A DNA stretch of 64,000 nt from CAWHHZ01 sp963829355 (GCA_963829355.1 CAWHHZ010000001.1:62001-126000), one strand, 5' to 3'. Counted from the first letter of the stretch, positions 10,607 to 19,509 are shown. The notes: generated from the sequence alone by a model not told the origin. Program-made: numbers and translations.

Positions 10607-10665
10607 GTTTCTTTGATCCCCATCGTCGCAACACGTCGTAAAAACGCTCAGGATGACATGGAGTG

Positions 10666-11694
10666 TCAGAACTTCAGATAGAACGTCAGGCGCGGGAGGA
10701 TGTCGTCGTCCGGCTCCGCGCCGCCTGCCCCGTCGTAGCTCAGATACTCGATGTTTGGAATGATGCCAGCGTTCGGGTGGAGCGCGACGTCGAGACCGAC
10801 GAGCAGGAAATTGACGTCTGCGCCCGATGCTACAGGCACGTAGGCGACTCGGGAAGCATCGGGGATCGGGTCGAAAGAGTGATCGAACCGGCCGATCAGA
10901 GTCATCGTCTCCGAAAGCTCGTAGACTCCGAACAATGACGCGAGACTCACGTCCTGGTCGCCCGCGGGAGCGTTGCGCTGCTGCGTCAGGTACTGGACTC
11001 CGGCGCGCCAGCGGTCCCCGGAGAAACCGGCAAAGCCTTGTAGAGTCGAACGATCCGCGTCGCCCGGCCTCGAGTCCTGATCCGCGTAGAGCTGAACGAA
11101 CATCGTGTCACTCGGGACGTACGACACCGCGGCGCCGAAGTACTTGTCCTGGTTCGTTTCATTGGTAACGCCGCTTCCGTTGCCGAACATCGCGTGGTAC
11201 TGCAGGCTGCCGCTCTGGTTGAGCGCTCCCTGCGCGGCGACGCCGAAGTCACGAGAGGAGTTAATGCGGAACAGATCGTTCGGGGTCTTCTCGAGCGGCC
11301 GGTAACCCCAGAAATCCTCGATCGTCGAGAACGCAGGGGTCGGCTGAATCCCGGCGACGACGGCGTGCTGATCATTGATCCTGTACTTGACCCAGCCATC
11401 CTTGACGAACGGATCGAGCTCTCCGGACGACTGGAAGTCGCCGGGATGATTTGCCTCGAAGCGCAGCCGCGCCGACAGCTTATCGTCGAACTTGTGGTCG
11501 AAGGTGAGGTAGATGCGGCGTACCCAAAAACCGTTCTCACCCTCGATCGAGTCATTGTGGCTCTGGGCAACATAGTAGTAGTCACCGAAGGCGAGCAGTC
11601 CCAGCTTCGTCTTCTCGTACCACGCCTTCTCCTGGGCTCCGGCCGCGAGTGAGCAGACGGTGAGCAACAGGATGAGCAGAACATTCTTCTTCAT
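10666..11694 (-). CDS. Phosphate-selective porin (OprP/OprO-like)
   Basis: A 342-residue outer-membrane beta-barrel. The signal peptide ends AAGA/Q (about 1-20), and the mature chain has alternating amphipathic strands and ends in YLKF, the usual C-terminal Phe of outer-membrane barrels. The stretch FWVRRIYLTFDHKFDDKLSA resembles the OprP/OprO porin family. I start at the ATG at 11694 because GAGAGGA lies about 7 bases upstream; the frame could begin five codons earlier. It is first in the leftward phosphate cluster and has the best Pho-box-like repeats in the window, so phosphate is the likely solute. Confidence 0.85.
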   Translation of the reverse strand: MKKNVLLILLLTVCSLAAGAQEKAWYEKTKLGLLAFGDYYYVAQSHNDSIEGENGFWVRRIYLTFDHKFDDKLSARLRFEANHPGDFQSSGELDPFVKDGWVKYRINDQHAVVAGIQPTPAFSTIEDFWGYRPLEKTPNDLFRINSSRDFGVAAQGALNQSGSLQYHAMFGNGSGVTNETNQDKYFGAAVSYVPSDTMFVQLYADQDSRPGDADRSTLQGFAGFSGDRWRAGVQYLTQQRNAPAGDQDVSLASLFGVYELSETMTLIGRFDHSFDPIPDASRVAYVPVASGADVNFLLVGLDVALHPNAGIIPNIEYLSYDGAGGAEPDDDILPRLTFYLKF

Positions 11695-11752
11695 TGGCTT
11701 CCTCTCCATTCAGTTTCCCGCCGCAACGTTCTTCAGCAGGAGCAGGAGTCCC

Positions 11753-11785
11753 GCGGAGGTGAAGCCTATGTGAAGTCGAAGTAAA
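11753..11785 (-). promoter_or_regulatory. Pho-box-like triple 11-bp repeat upstream of the porin
   Basis: Three perfectly phased 11-mers on the minus strand: TTTACTTCGAC (11775-11785), TTCACATAGGC (11764-11774) and TTCACCTCCGC (11753-11763). They end 59 bases before the porin ATG. This is the clearest example of the pattern. I see nothing else convincing in the rest of the 460-bp gap up to the rightward gene at 12154. Confidence 0.75.
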
Positions 11786-12153
11786 AAAGACATGATTCGG
11801 CCGCTCTCCCACCACATATGACAACGTGTGCTGAAGCACATCGCTCTACGCCTGAGTGCCGGAAGATGACCGAAGTTCCGAGCGAAGCGATGAGCGCCAC
11901 AATTCGCGTGGATCCATAATCAACCTGGCTTCGATGAAACGATCCGCGGTCGCGAGGACGAGAGTGGAAATCCGGACAAGCCACTGACCGCCAGACAAGA
12001 AGCATGGCGAGATCGTGAAGATGCTCGAGAGCGCGCGCTGCAGAGCGCGATGCATCCTTCTCGGATTCCGCGACGACCTCTGCGCTCTTGCTCACAAAAG
12101 CTTCTACCCTTTCTAAAAGTGTGCAATTACGGGGACTCTGACGGGAGTTACCT

Positions 12154-14352
12154 ATGACGATGAAGCGACCACTGATCACGACCGCACTCCTGCTGATCCT
12201 TCCACTCGCCTCATCTCTGTTTGCTGAGCAGACGCCGCGCTTCCTCGTCGCGTCCTCGGAGGTAATGACGGATCCGACACCAGGCGCCGCTCCGGGTCAT
12301 CGCGGTTCGCCTCGTGCGGTGGCCATCGACGATGGGTATTGCGTCGCATGGAGTGACACGCGGCAGGGAGGCGGCATCGTTGCCGCTCGTGTCGGCACCG
12401 AGGGAACCGTTCTCGATCCGCTGGGAGTTCCGATCAGCGCGAGCGGGTCGGTGCCGCATGCGGTCCTTCGCACGTGGGAAGGATGCACGATCGTGGCGGA
12501 TGATTTTTTCAAGCTCGACCATGACGGCACGGTACGTGACCTGGACATGGAACCGGTTGACGGCCGCTTCATCACGAGTGACGGAGTGCGAGCGCTGTTC
12601 ATGCACGGCAGTGGCCCGTCCGTGACATCTTTCACCATGATCGACGGCCACGGGATGACCCTCGCCCGGGGAGCCATCGAGGGCACTTCGACATATGAGC
12701 CGCTGATCTGGGCAGACATGCGGGACGAGAACCTCTTCATCGCGAGAAGCAGCTACGACAGCGACTCGGGACTGGTCGAGCTCTGGAGTGGCAGTGTCGA
12801 CCTCCAGCTCGAACAGATTGGATCATTCGATCTCGAGCATTTCCACGATGTCCGCATCGCGACCGACGGAGAACATGCTCTGCTCGTAACCGCAGAACTT
12901 CCCGCCGCGGGCGATTCGTGGAGCGGCTGGGGAAACATGACAGCCAGACTGATCTCATCCTCGGGCGAGGTTTTGAACGAGCTCGATCTGGATGATCTGT
13001 ACGGGACTGGTGGTCGCCCGCGAAGTGTCTGGTACGACGACGGAGCCTACAAGATCCTGCGATACACGGATTCCGGCTCTTTCCTGGTCACCACCAATGG
13101 CTACGAGATCACTGAGACGAAGAGCGTTCCGCCATGGTTCGAGCAGGAGACGGTTACCGTTGATGACGGGCGGCGCCTGACTGTCACCACGACGAACCAG
13201 CAGGAGCTCGTCTACACACTCGAAGACGTGATCACGGAGCCGCGGAGACTGACCTCGGCACCACCGCACGAGTTCCTCGTCGATGCAGACCTCAGCGAGG
13301 ACCAGCTCGCAATGCTCTGGTACGAGAAGGAGACGAACGCAAGTGCGCCGGCGAATCTCTTCGTCTCAGTCGGCGCTCGTGAAGACACCGGTCCTGCCGC
13401 GACCCACCTGGTTGCGGAGATTCCGCCGCACGCACAGAAGCAGGCGGCGGTCGCCGTCGGCGGTGGCGAGGCCTTTGTCGTCTGGGCGGACGTGTCGTCG
13501 ATCAGCTATCGCCGGCTGAATCTCGCGGACGGAGCCTGGCGAGATCCGGAGCCCGTGGAGATGCGCGGGGTCGACGACGGTCAGCTCATTGGATTCAACC
13601 CGGCTGGACTGACCTACGGCCCCGACGGCTTCGTCGTCACGTGGGTCGAGTGGCTGGACACAATGATGGTGGCACGGGTTTCTGATGATGGGCATACGAT
13701 CCGGCCGGCGGAGGTCTCGAGAATCCAAAGAGAACCAAGAGAGACGGCCGTGCTCGACCTGGGTGACCACTACCTGTTCGGCTGGACTGAAGACTTCGCG
13801 ATCTGCGAGTTTCTCTGCCCCGCCGAGCCTTATCCTGTCGGCCTCGCAATCCTCGATCGCAGCTTCGCTCTCGTGGAACAGATCGCTACTGAAGCCGAGA
13901 GCGGCATCCTCCTGGCCCGGGGAGATGGCCTGGCGCTCGTACTGCTGGGCGGGGAGGCGATCCTCATCGAGACCAGTATCTCCGGCTTCGGAGATTCGAT
14001 CGAGCTCGAGATTGCACCTCAGGACCGTTTCATACCGACCAGCGCGATGTGGACAGGTAAGGATTTTCTTGTCGCCGGCTACTACTTTGATCAAACTCGA
14101 CGTGGATCAAGCCTGATCCGAGTATCTCCGGACGGATCAGCCGAGATCATCGGCTCCAGCCCGGTCGTGGTTCAGGATCATGCAAATGGAGTCGATCTCT
14201 ACGCACCGTTCGCATTCCAGCGGAACCGGGACCTCGTCATCCTCGGCAGTGAGGTGAGTCTGCTGCCGGAAGAAGGATTCGTTCGGCGACTGCGAGAGAC
14301 GATCGTTCGACCCGCCAACACACGTGCGCGGGCCGTGCGCCGCCCCCGGTAA
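12154..14352 (+). CDS. Large secreted protein with beta-propeller-like repeats, function unknown
   Basis: A 732-residue protein with a signal peptide (about 1-24, ending LFA). The mature part is built of repeated segments with patterns such as GYCVAWSDTR, DGFVVTWVEW and GEAFVVWADV, each followed by a hydrophilic turn. This suggests a beta-propeller. It contains only a few Cys (CEFLCPAEP near residue 555). I do not recognise a catalytic motif. The start could be the ATG two codons later at 12160. The gene stands alone, divergent from the porin. The C-terminal tail is Arg-rich and has no sorting motif. Confidence 0.75.
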   Translation: MTMKRPLITTALLLILPLASSLFAEQTPRFLVASSEVMTDPTPGAAPGHRGSPRAVAIDDGYCVAWSDTRQGGGIVAARVGTEGTVLDPLGVPISASGSVPHAVLRTWEGCTIVADDFFKLDHDGTVRDLDMEPVDGRFITSDGVRALFMHGSGPSVTSFTMIDGHGMTLARGAIEGTSTYEPLIWADMRDENLFIARSSYDSDSGLVELWSGSVDLQLEQIGSFDLEHFHDVRIATDGEHALLVTAELPAAGDSWSGWGNMTARLISSSGEVLNELDLDDLYGTGGRPRSVWYDDGAYKILRYTDSGSFLVTTNGYEITETKSVPPWFEQETVTVDDGRRLTVTTTNQQELVYTLEDVITEPRRLTSAPPHEFLVDADLSEDQLAMLWYEKETNASAPANLFVSVGAREDTGPAATHLVAEIPPHAQKQAAVAVGGGEAFVVWADVSSISYRRLNLADGAWRDPEPVEMRGVDDGQLIGFNPAGLTYGPDGFVVTWVEWLDTMMVARVSDDGHTIRPAEVSRIQREPRETAVLDLGDHYLFGWTEDFAICEFLCPAEPYPVGLAILDRSFALVEQIATEAESGILLARGDGLALVLLGGEAILIETSISGFGDSIELEIAPQDRFIPTSAMWTGKDFLVAGYYFDQTRRGSSLIRVSPDGSAEIIGSSPVVVQDHANGVDLYAPFAFQRNRDLVILGSEVSLLPEEGFVRRLRETIVRPANTRARAVRRPR

Positions 14353-14536
14353 TCGAACTGAGGCGGCTCTCGACGGGCGGAGGAGGCTTGCTGGAGGGCT
14401 GGAGCCTCCGCGAGTCGGACGAGGACGCCCGGCCCCCTCTACGCATGATCACCCTCGCGTCAATTCGAGGATCGCATCCGCGGATCGCACGGCTATCGCT
14501 CGTCCCCTCAGTGCATCACCGATCCTTCGTCATGAA

Positions 14537-14567
14537 ATGCTGGTGTTGATGCTGGTATTATAACCAG
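14537..14567 (+). promoter_or_regulatory. Promoter/operator of the first toxin-antitoxin pair
   Basis: A direct repeat ATGCTGGT (14537 and 14549) and an inverted repeat CTGGT/ACCAG (14552-14556 and 14663-equivalent arm at 14563-14567) surround a TATTAT -10-like box at 14556-14561. The antitoxin ATG follows at 14569, which leaves almost no leader. Repeats across a -10 box are typical of autoregulated toxin-antitoxin operators. Confidence 0.55.
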
Positions 14568-14568
14568 T

Positions 14569-14775
14569 ATGGCCCGAGCGAAGAAAATCACAGTCGAAGT
14601 CCCTGCCGAGGTTCTGAAGCGTGCTCAGCGCGTATCCGGAGAAGGCGTTACCGGCACGGTGCGGCGAGCGCTCGAGGAGCTGGCCGGTAATGAGGCGTAT
14701 GAACGTATTCTCCGGCTCAAGGGGTCTGTCGCGTTCAGCGAAGATCTCGACTTCCAGCGTGAGGATCGAGATTGA
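14569..14775 (+). CDS. VapB-like ribbon-helix-helix antitoxin
   Basis: A 68-residue protein. Residues 6-40 read as a ribbon-helix-helix DNA-binding domain (KITVEVPAEVLKRAQ then a second helix TVRRALEELA). The acidic tail EDLDFQREDRD would wrap the toxin. Its stop overlaps the toxin start by 4 bases. It should neutralise the PIN-domain toxin and repress its own promoter. Confidence 0.8.
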   Translation: MARAKKITVEVPAEVLKRAQRVSGEGVTGTVRRALEELAGNEAYERILRLKGSVAFSEDLDFQREDRD

Positions 14776-15155
14776 TTGCGATTGACACGAGCTCCTTCCG
14801 GCGTTTCCTGTCGGGCGAGGAGGGTCAGGACGTCGACCTTGTCGTAAGCGCATTGAAAAGCCGAAGGGCTGCGCTGCCGCCCCTCGCCGTGACGGAGCTG
14901 CTCAGCGAACCGACGATGGAAGAGTCCACCAGGGCAGCAATCGCGGGCGTGCGGATTCTCCCGCTGCAGGCCGGCTACTGGGAGCGCACTGGCCGTCTCC
15001 GGGCACAACTGCTCGCCAAAGGGTTGAAGGCTCGGGTCGCGGACTGCCTGATCGCGCAGGCCTGCATCGACAATGACGCTCCACTCATCACCCACGATCG
15101 CGACTTCCGGCACTTCGCTTCTGCCGGACTGATCCTGCTGAGCCGGGTTGAATAG
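14772..15155 (+). CDS. VapC-like PIN-domain toxin ribonuclease
   Basis: A 127-residue PIN domain with a TTG start that overlaps the antitoxin stop (TTGA). The acidic residues of the active site are visible: Asp5 in IAIDTS, the Glu in VTELLSEP, the Asp in VADCLIAQ and the Asp in ITHDRDF. VapC toxins cut specific tRNA or rRNA sites. The length is normal and the frame is intact, so the pair is probably functional. Confidence 0.85.
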   Translation: MIAIDTSSFRRFLSGEEGQDVDLVVSALKSRRAALPPLAVTELLSEPTMEESTRAAIAGVRILPLQAGYWERTGRLRAQLLAKGLKARVADCLIAQACIDNDAPLITHDRDFRHFASAGLILLSRVE

Positions 15156-15257
15156 CGCTCCTCCCGGCTGAAGCCGTAATCGCGGGGAATTCACGGCTCT
15201 GTCGTGCCGAGCCTCTGTGCAACGAGCGGTGCGGTCTCGTCATGGACCAACCGAATT

Positions 15258-15394
15258 TTGTCATCCTGACCCCGCTCCGCGGGGGAAGGATCGGGTACGT
15301 CCTGACTCTAGCCGAACTTCGGGCCGGTAGGCTCCACGAGATCCTTCGACCGTCCTACTCCCGCTTCGCGGGATCCGGCGGCTCAGGATGACAA
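15258..15394. repeat. Intergenic palindromic repeat, TGTCATCCTGA family
   Basis: The outer arms TTGTCATCCTGA (15258-15269) and TCAGGATGACAA (15383-15394) are perfect inverted copies. Inner arms around the GC-rich CCGCTCCGCGGGGG and CCCGCTTCGCGGG segments form further hairpins. It fills most of the gap between the toxin gene and the CHRD operon terminator. Confidence 0.75.
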
Positions 15395-15435
15395 GCTCTC
15401 CCTGCCTTGCTTTGTGACTGGGGCTTTGTGAGGAC

Positions 15436-15464
15436 AAAAAAAGGCGGGCCCGGAGGCCCGCCTT
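15436..15464 (-). terminator. Rho-independent terminator of the three-gene exported-protein operon
   Basis: Perfect 10-bp arms (15441-15450 and 15455-15464) with a 4-base loop. Read on the minus strand they are followed by seven T (A run at 15436-15442). It lies 25 bases past the CHRD gene stop. Confidence 0.92.
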
Positions 15465-15489
15465 GGATTACTACCAGGTACTCGACTCG

Positions 15490-16590
15490 CTATTCGATGT
15501 AGACCGAGTCGCCGGTGATGTTGTCGACGACCGAGCCGTAGACGAAGATCGGCGCGGTCGAGCTCCAGGTGACGTAGAAGTTCTCCTGTGCGCGCTGCCC
15601 TTCCGGAACGGTGTTGATGATGCTGTACACACCAGCCTGGGCCTGCTTGTAGCCCGGGACGTCGATGGTCACCTCTCCGAGGATCGATCCGTCGACCGTG
15701 CTGCGGGCCATCAGGGTGAGCTGGACGGTTTCCTCGCTCGGATTGAAGTACCCGAGGTTCGTGCGGAAGTCGACGCCCTGGGAGAGCAGTGGGAGGACGC
15801 CGGACGTGCCAGCATCGTCGAGGTCGAATCCCTCGATCGCGAAGCCGGCGGTGCCGGCTGCGCTCGAACGGCGGTCGTTGAGGATACGGGCGTCGGCACG
15901 GACATCACCGCTGGCCACGATCTTAAGCGCGCCGAACTCCTCGAGACCGAGCTGCGTCTCGATCACGTTGTCGAGAACCATCTGGCGACCCGCCGGAATC
16001 TGGATGGTCGTGGTCGCCGTGGGAGCCGCCAGCCCGTTGGCCGACTGATCGAAGAACATCAGCGTCGCATCGACCGCGGTGCTCTCCTGGTTGAGGATGC
16101 GGAGATCGGTGATCCACCGCGTCTGGTTCTGTCCCGGTCCGCTACCGACGATCGGGAAGAAGATCACGTCCTGACCACCCTGGCCGAGCTGGCCTCGGAT
16201 GGCGCCGTCGGCGCACTCAGTGGTGTGCACGTTGACGTAGTAGTTCGATGGATTCGCCACGATGTCGTTGATCTTGGCCTGGTCGAGACTGGCCACCATG
16301 CCGGTGGCGTTGCCACCTACGAACGTCGGCTCCAGATTGACCACGACATCGCCCGCCACACCCGCTGGCGCCTCGTGAATGTGGGCACCCGTGACCGTTC
16401 CGATGTTCTGGACGAGCAGCGAGTACTGGATCGTGTTTCCTTCGATTCTGATGATGGCGAAGCCGATGCCGTCGTCATCGCAGACGGTCGTTTCGGCAGC
16501 GCCGGTGAGTGTCGTGCTGAAGGTCGTCTGCGCCGCCAGCGGAAGTGCCAGACAAGCGAGAGCCATCGCGAACATGGCGATCTTTTTCAT
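15490..16590 (-). CDS. Exported CHRD-domain protein
   Basis: A 366-residue protein with a signal peptide (1-20, ending LAAQ). Residues about 21-140 form a CHRD domain: ETTVCDDDGIGFA, GAHIHEAP, and the closing YYVNVHTTECADGAIRGQL. The remaining 220 residues are a beta-rich region of unknown role with conserved patterns such as RWITDLRILNQES. I choose the ATG at 16590 because GAGGAG lies 8 bases upstream. It is third in the operon, 23 bases after the lipoprotein gene and just before a strong terminator. The CHRD fold is found in extracellular proteins; its bacterial role is unknown. Confidence 0.85.
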   Translation of the reverse strand: MKKIAMFAMALACLALPLAAQTTFSTTLTGAAETTVCDDDGIGFAIIRIEGNTIQYSLLVQNIGTVTGAHIHEAPAGVAGDVVVNLEPTFVGGNATGMVASLDQAKINDIVANPSNYYVNVHTTECADGAIRGQLGQGGQDVIFFPIVGSGPGQNQTRWITDLRILNQESTAVDATLMFFDQSANGLAAPTATTTIQIPAGRQMVLDNVIETQLGLEEFGALKIVASGDVRADARILNDRRSSAAGTAGFAIEGFDLDDAGTSGVLPLLSQGVDFRTNLGYFNPSEETVQLTLMARSTVDGSILGEVTIDVPGYKQAQAGVYSIINTVPEGQRAQENFYVTWSSTAPIFVYGSVVDNITGDSVYIE

Positions 16591-16613
16591 ATAGTTTCTC
16601 CTCGGTATACGGT

Positions 16614-17126
16614 TCAATCAGTGCTGTAGCCGTAGATCTTGAATCGGTTGTCGTGCTCGATGATGGCGCCGAAGAGGAGATGCTCCTCAGTACTGCCGTC
16701 TTCTGCTGTGAGCACGAGTACGGGGTCATCGTGGATGAGAAAGTTCTTGTATGGCCTGGGCTCGCCGAAGCGAATCGATTCGAGCTGGAGCTCCCGCCCT
16801 CCGAACCTGTCGAGCAGCCGGTCGAAGTGAACCCGACTCCTCATGTCGTAGTTGTTCCACACGAACTCCGGAGTCATGTTCGTCCCGGGATGGCTCGCCG
16901 GAAGCTCAGGCCACACGATGGTTTCGAACTCCTCATAGGTCAGAGCCAGATCACGGAGCCGCGCTTCATCATGACTGCCGAGGGCGAGAAGGAACTCGTC
17001 CACGAGCGCCTCGACGCTCGCCTCACCCGTCCCGGAGGGCGTGACAGCAGGCGCTGTCGCATGAGCGCAGCCGAAAGCGGAGCTCATCAGGATCATCAGC
17101 AGAAGATTGACTACGTTGCGTCTCAT
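16614..17126 (-). CDS. Small lipoprotein, possibly NTF2/SnoaL-like fold
   Basis: A 170-residue lipoprotein. The hydrophobic signal ends FGC with the lipidated Cys at about 20. After a Thr/Pro/Gly linker, the helix VEALVDEFLLALGSHDEARL and the later beta-rich part resemble an NTF2-like fold, though this is a weak match by eye. The frame extends upstream into the preceding gene, so I take the ATG at 17126, 19 bases after that gene's stop. It is the middle gene of the exported-protein operon. Confidence 0.7.
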   Translation of the reverse strand: MRRNVVNLLLMILMSSAFGCAHATAPAVTPSGTGEASVEALVDEFLLALGSHDEARLRDLALTYEEFETIVWPELPASHPGTNMTPEFVWNNYDMRSRVHFDRLLDRFGGRELQLESIRFGEPRPYKNFLIHDDPVLVLTAEDGSTEEHLLFGAIIEHDNRFKIYGYSTD

Positions 17127-17145
17127 CGTGATCGTCTCGCTCTCA

Positions 17146-18954
17146 TCAGTCTCTGGAGAAGGTCGCCCAGCCGTCGAGCACCCAGTCGTTGCCCGGAGCG
17201 ATTGCACCGAGGTAGTCGACGGTCGTGTCGAAGAAGCCGTTGTCCGGCGGCGTCTTGACGTACTTGACGTCAAGAGCAGGCGAACCCTCGAGCAGCGAAA
17301 GATCGGGCTGAATCAGCATGAACGGTGACGCGAGCATCGGATCGACGATGCGATTCATCGTCCATGTGTTGAGAACGAGATCGCGGGTCGCCGCACCATC
17401 GGCATTGATCACGCCATTGCTGTCCTCGTCCCACTCCTCGGCGTTCATCCAGAAGATGTTGTTGTTGACGACCAGGTCGCCGGAGGCCGCCTGAGCAAAT
17501 GTGGACGAGTTGCGGATCGCGACGTGCGTCTCACCAAAGCCGGTTACGATGGAGTTGTAGATCTTCCCGGCGGTCCCTTCGCGAAGAAGGATGCCGTCAT
17601 CACTCTCGTTGCCGGAGGCGTCGCCACCGACGAGCGTCACGTTGTAGACACTCGGGTTCGAGCGCGGTAGCAGGCTGTTGTCGGCGTCCTTGTTGTCCGC
17701 CTCGATTCCCTGGTCCGCGTCGTCACCGCTCTGGACCACGGCGGCGAACTGCAGGTTGCCGGTCCACCCTTCGACCCAGTCGATGTTGTCATCGCCGTTG
17801 CTGGTCAGCAGGAGGTACCTGGCGTTGACGGTGCCGCCAAAGAACTCGACGCCATCATCCTTGTTGAAGTGAACCTGCACGTGGTCGACGATCGTGCCGC
17901 GACCCACGCCCTGGAACGCAATTCCGTTGAGCTCGTTGTCGGGGCTGAACTCGATTCCGGCGTACTCGACACGGATGTAGCGGAGAACGCCGCTGTTGTC
18001 GTTCGGATCGTTGCCGCCGTACTCGCCGGTGTCACCCTCACCGATACCCGTGCCGATGTTGACCGGAGCGCGACCGTTGATGATGAGACCGCCCCAGTTC
18101 GCACGACCACGCTCCCCGAGCGGAAGCTCCGAGGTCATGACGATTGGGTTCATGTTGGTCCCGTCAGCGTGGATCTTTCCGCCGCGTGCGACGACGAGCG
18201 TCCCGAGCGAAACGCCCTCACCGTAGATCACGGTTCCGGGATCGATGGTCAGCGTTGCGCCATTGCGGACGAACACGGCTCCCTGCAGAACCCACGCTGT
18301 GTCCCAGCTGAGCGTCCGATCGGAGGTGATGTCTCCGGAGACCGGCGAGATCGAGTTGACGATGTTGAACTTGGCCGTCGACTTCGACAGAACGCGCGAG
18401 CCGTCAGCGTTGCGAACCTCGAACACATGCTGCAGGCGAGCAGCACCCGACGGCGCGCTGATTCCCTGGCCGAGAGCACCGTTGCCGCCAAAGAGCTGGA
18501 AACGGTCGAATGCCGGCAGGTTCACCGCGACCGGGGCATCAGCTGCGCCGAAGAGATCGATCTCGTCATCACCGAAGCCGTCGAACACGTTGTAGTAGGT
18601 CTTCTCGCCCGACATGCGATCCTGCTGATACAGATAGAAGCTGACCGGGGCGTTGTAGCCGTTTGGATCAAGAGTCAGGTAGAGCTCGATCTCGTCACCA
18701 GCCTGATAGGCGTAGCTCGACGTCTCGACGAGCACGGCCGGATAAGTCTGCCTGCGGGTCGCCTCCGCCTCGAGCGAAGCTTCGACCTCGGCAGGCGAGG
18801 CCTGTGACACCCAGCCAGCGTGAGCGAGAGGTGCTCTCACACCCGTATCCGTGCTGATGCCGCGGTCAATGTGGCGGTTCGCTACCGGGCCGGCCGCAAA
18901 GGCGGGTACCGACGCCAGCAGCATGAATGCTGCAGCGATACACTTCGACTTCAT
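17146..18954 (-). CDS. Exported parallel beta-helix surface protein, Pho-box associated
   Basis: A 602-residue protein with a signal peptide (1-21, ending AFA). The N-terminal 210 residues are a beta-sandwich-like region. From about 215 onward it shows the pattern of a parallel beta-helix found with TonB receptors in many Gram-negatives: GATLTIDPGTVIYGEG, VVARGGKIHADG, RANWGGLIINGRAPVN, LRYIRVEYAGIE and DDGVEFFGGTVNARYL. AAGGAGGAG lies 4 bases before the ATG. A two-unit Pho-box-like repeat is 84 bases upstream, so phosphate starvation probably induces it together with the lipoprotein and CHRD protein downstream. No enzyme motif is recognised; it may bind or help capture a phosphorus compound at the cell surface. 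Confidence 0.75.
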   Translation of the reverse strand: MKSKCIAAAFMLLASVPAFAAGPVANRHIDRGISTDTGVRAPLAHAGWVSQASPAEVEASLEAEATRRQTYPAVLVETSSYAYQAGDEIELYLTLDPNGYNAPVSFYLYQQDRMSGEKTYYNVFDGFGDDEIDLFGAADAPVAVNLPAFDRFQLFGGNGALGQGISAPSGAARLQHVFEVRNADGSRVLSKSTAKFNIVNSISPVSGDITSDRTLSWDTAWVLQGAVFVRNGATLTIDPGTVIYGEGVSLGTLVVARGGKIHADGTNMNPIVMTSELPLGERGRANWGGLIINGRAPVNIGTGIGEGDTGEYGGNDPNDNSGVLRYIRVEYAGIEFSPDNELNGIAFQGVGRGTIVDHVQVHFNKDDGVEFFGGTVNARYLLLTSNGDDNIDWVEGWTGNLQFAAVVQSGDDADQGIEADNKDADNSLLPRSNPSVYNVTLVGGDASGNESDDGILLREGTAGKIYNSIVTGFGETHVAIRNSSTFAQAASGDLVVNNNIFWMNAEEWDEDSNGVINADGAATRDLVLNTWTMNRIVDPMLASPFMLIQPDLSLLEGSPALDVKYVKTPPDNGFFDTTVDYLGAIAPGNDWVLDGWATFSRD

Positions 18955-19037
18955 TCACTCCTCCTTCGATAGGTGCTGCGTTGATGTGTCACGTTTCGTA
19001 GGAGGAGCCTACCGACGGGGAGTCAAGCGAATTGGCG

Positions 19038-19059
19038 GGTGAGGTAAAGCCGCCGTAAA
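19038..19059 (-). promoter_or_regulatory. Pho-box-like direct repeat upstream of the beta-helix operon
   Basis: Two adjacent 11-mers on the minus strand, TTTACGGCGGC (19049-19059) and TTTACCTCACC (19038-19048). They end 84 bases before the beta-helix gene start and match the units near pstS and the porin. Confidence 0.65.
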
Positions 19060-19150
19060 TCACCTGTGCAGGGCGGCGGAGACCACCGTGGACGGGGCCG
19101 CTCCAATGACAGACGTAGCAAAGGGCTCAGGCCCGCGCAGGCGGGCCGCA

Positions 19151-19509
19151 ACAACCTAGCCCAGGGCGTGAGCCCTGGGACACGGAGCCCCTGAAGATCC
19201 GCAGGCCGCGCAGGCGGCCGACACAAGAGGGACGTGGAGTGACGGCGAAAGGCGTGTCGCCCGCCTGCGCGGGCTCGATTGTTCTGGTGCATTCCAACGC
19301 CCCAGGGCTCACGCCCTGGGCTAGCCCGCATTTCTCACCAGCTTTCTACTGCGGCGACGGATAGCGGCGCGGCTGCTGCGTTGCGCTCGATTCGGCTCCT
19401 CGACATAGTGTCGACTATGCCTGCGGGGCCGAACCTTCGCGCGCCTTGCATCCGCACCACTCTCCGCCGCCTCGCTACGATATCTGGTGAGAAATGCGGG
19501 CTAGGTTGT
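19151..19509. repeat. Second repeat family in inverted pair; right arm split by the 184-bp element
   Basis: A 29-bp sequence at 19151-19179 is present as an exact inverted copy formed by 19301-19320 joined to 19501-19509. Each arm contains its own hairpin (CCCAGGGC / GCCCTGGG). Between 19321 and 19504 the right arm is interrupted by the CTAG-bounded element. GC-rich stretches such as CGCGCAGGCGGGCC extend the pairing further out. With the Pho box and terminator this accounts for the 680-bp gap 18955-19635. Confidence 0.8.
19321..19504 (+). mobile_element. MITE-like CTAG-bounded palindromic element, copy 1
   Basis: A 184-bp unit starting CTAGCCCGCATTTCTCACCA and ending with its inverted copy, giving 21-base terminal inverted repeats. 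The imperfect pairing continues inward to the centre (CATAGTGTCGACTATG), so the whole unit can fold as one long hairpin. It encodes no protein I can support. Copies 2 and 3 differ at one and two positions respectively. Confidence 0.85.

Noticed and set aside
11766..12179. Leftward frame of 137 codons in the gap before the large secreted protein
   Set aside because: No recognisable family, no ribosome binding site, and it overlaps the rightward gene start and the porin promoter region.
19493..19501. Short conserved reading frames within the 184-bp element as a peptide gene
   Set aside because: Frames are conserved only because the copies are nearly identical; there is no ribosome binding site and both strands are equally open.
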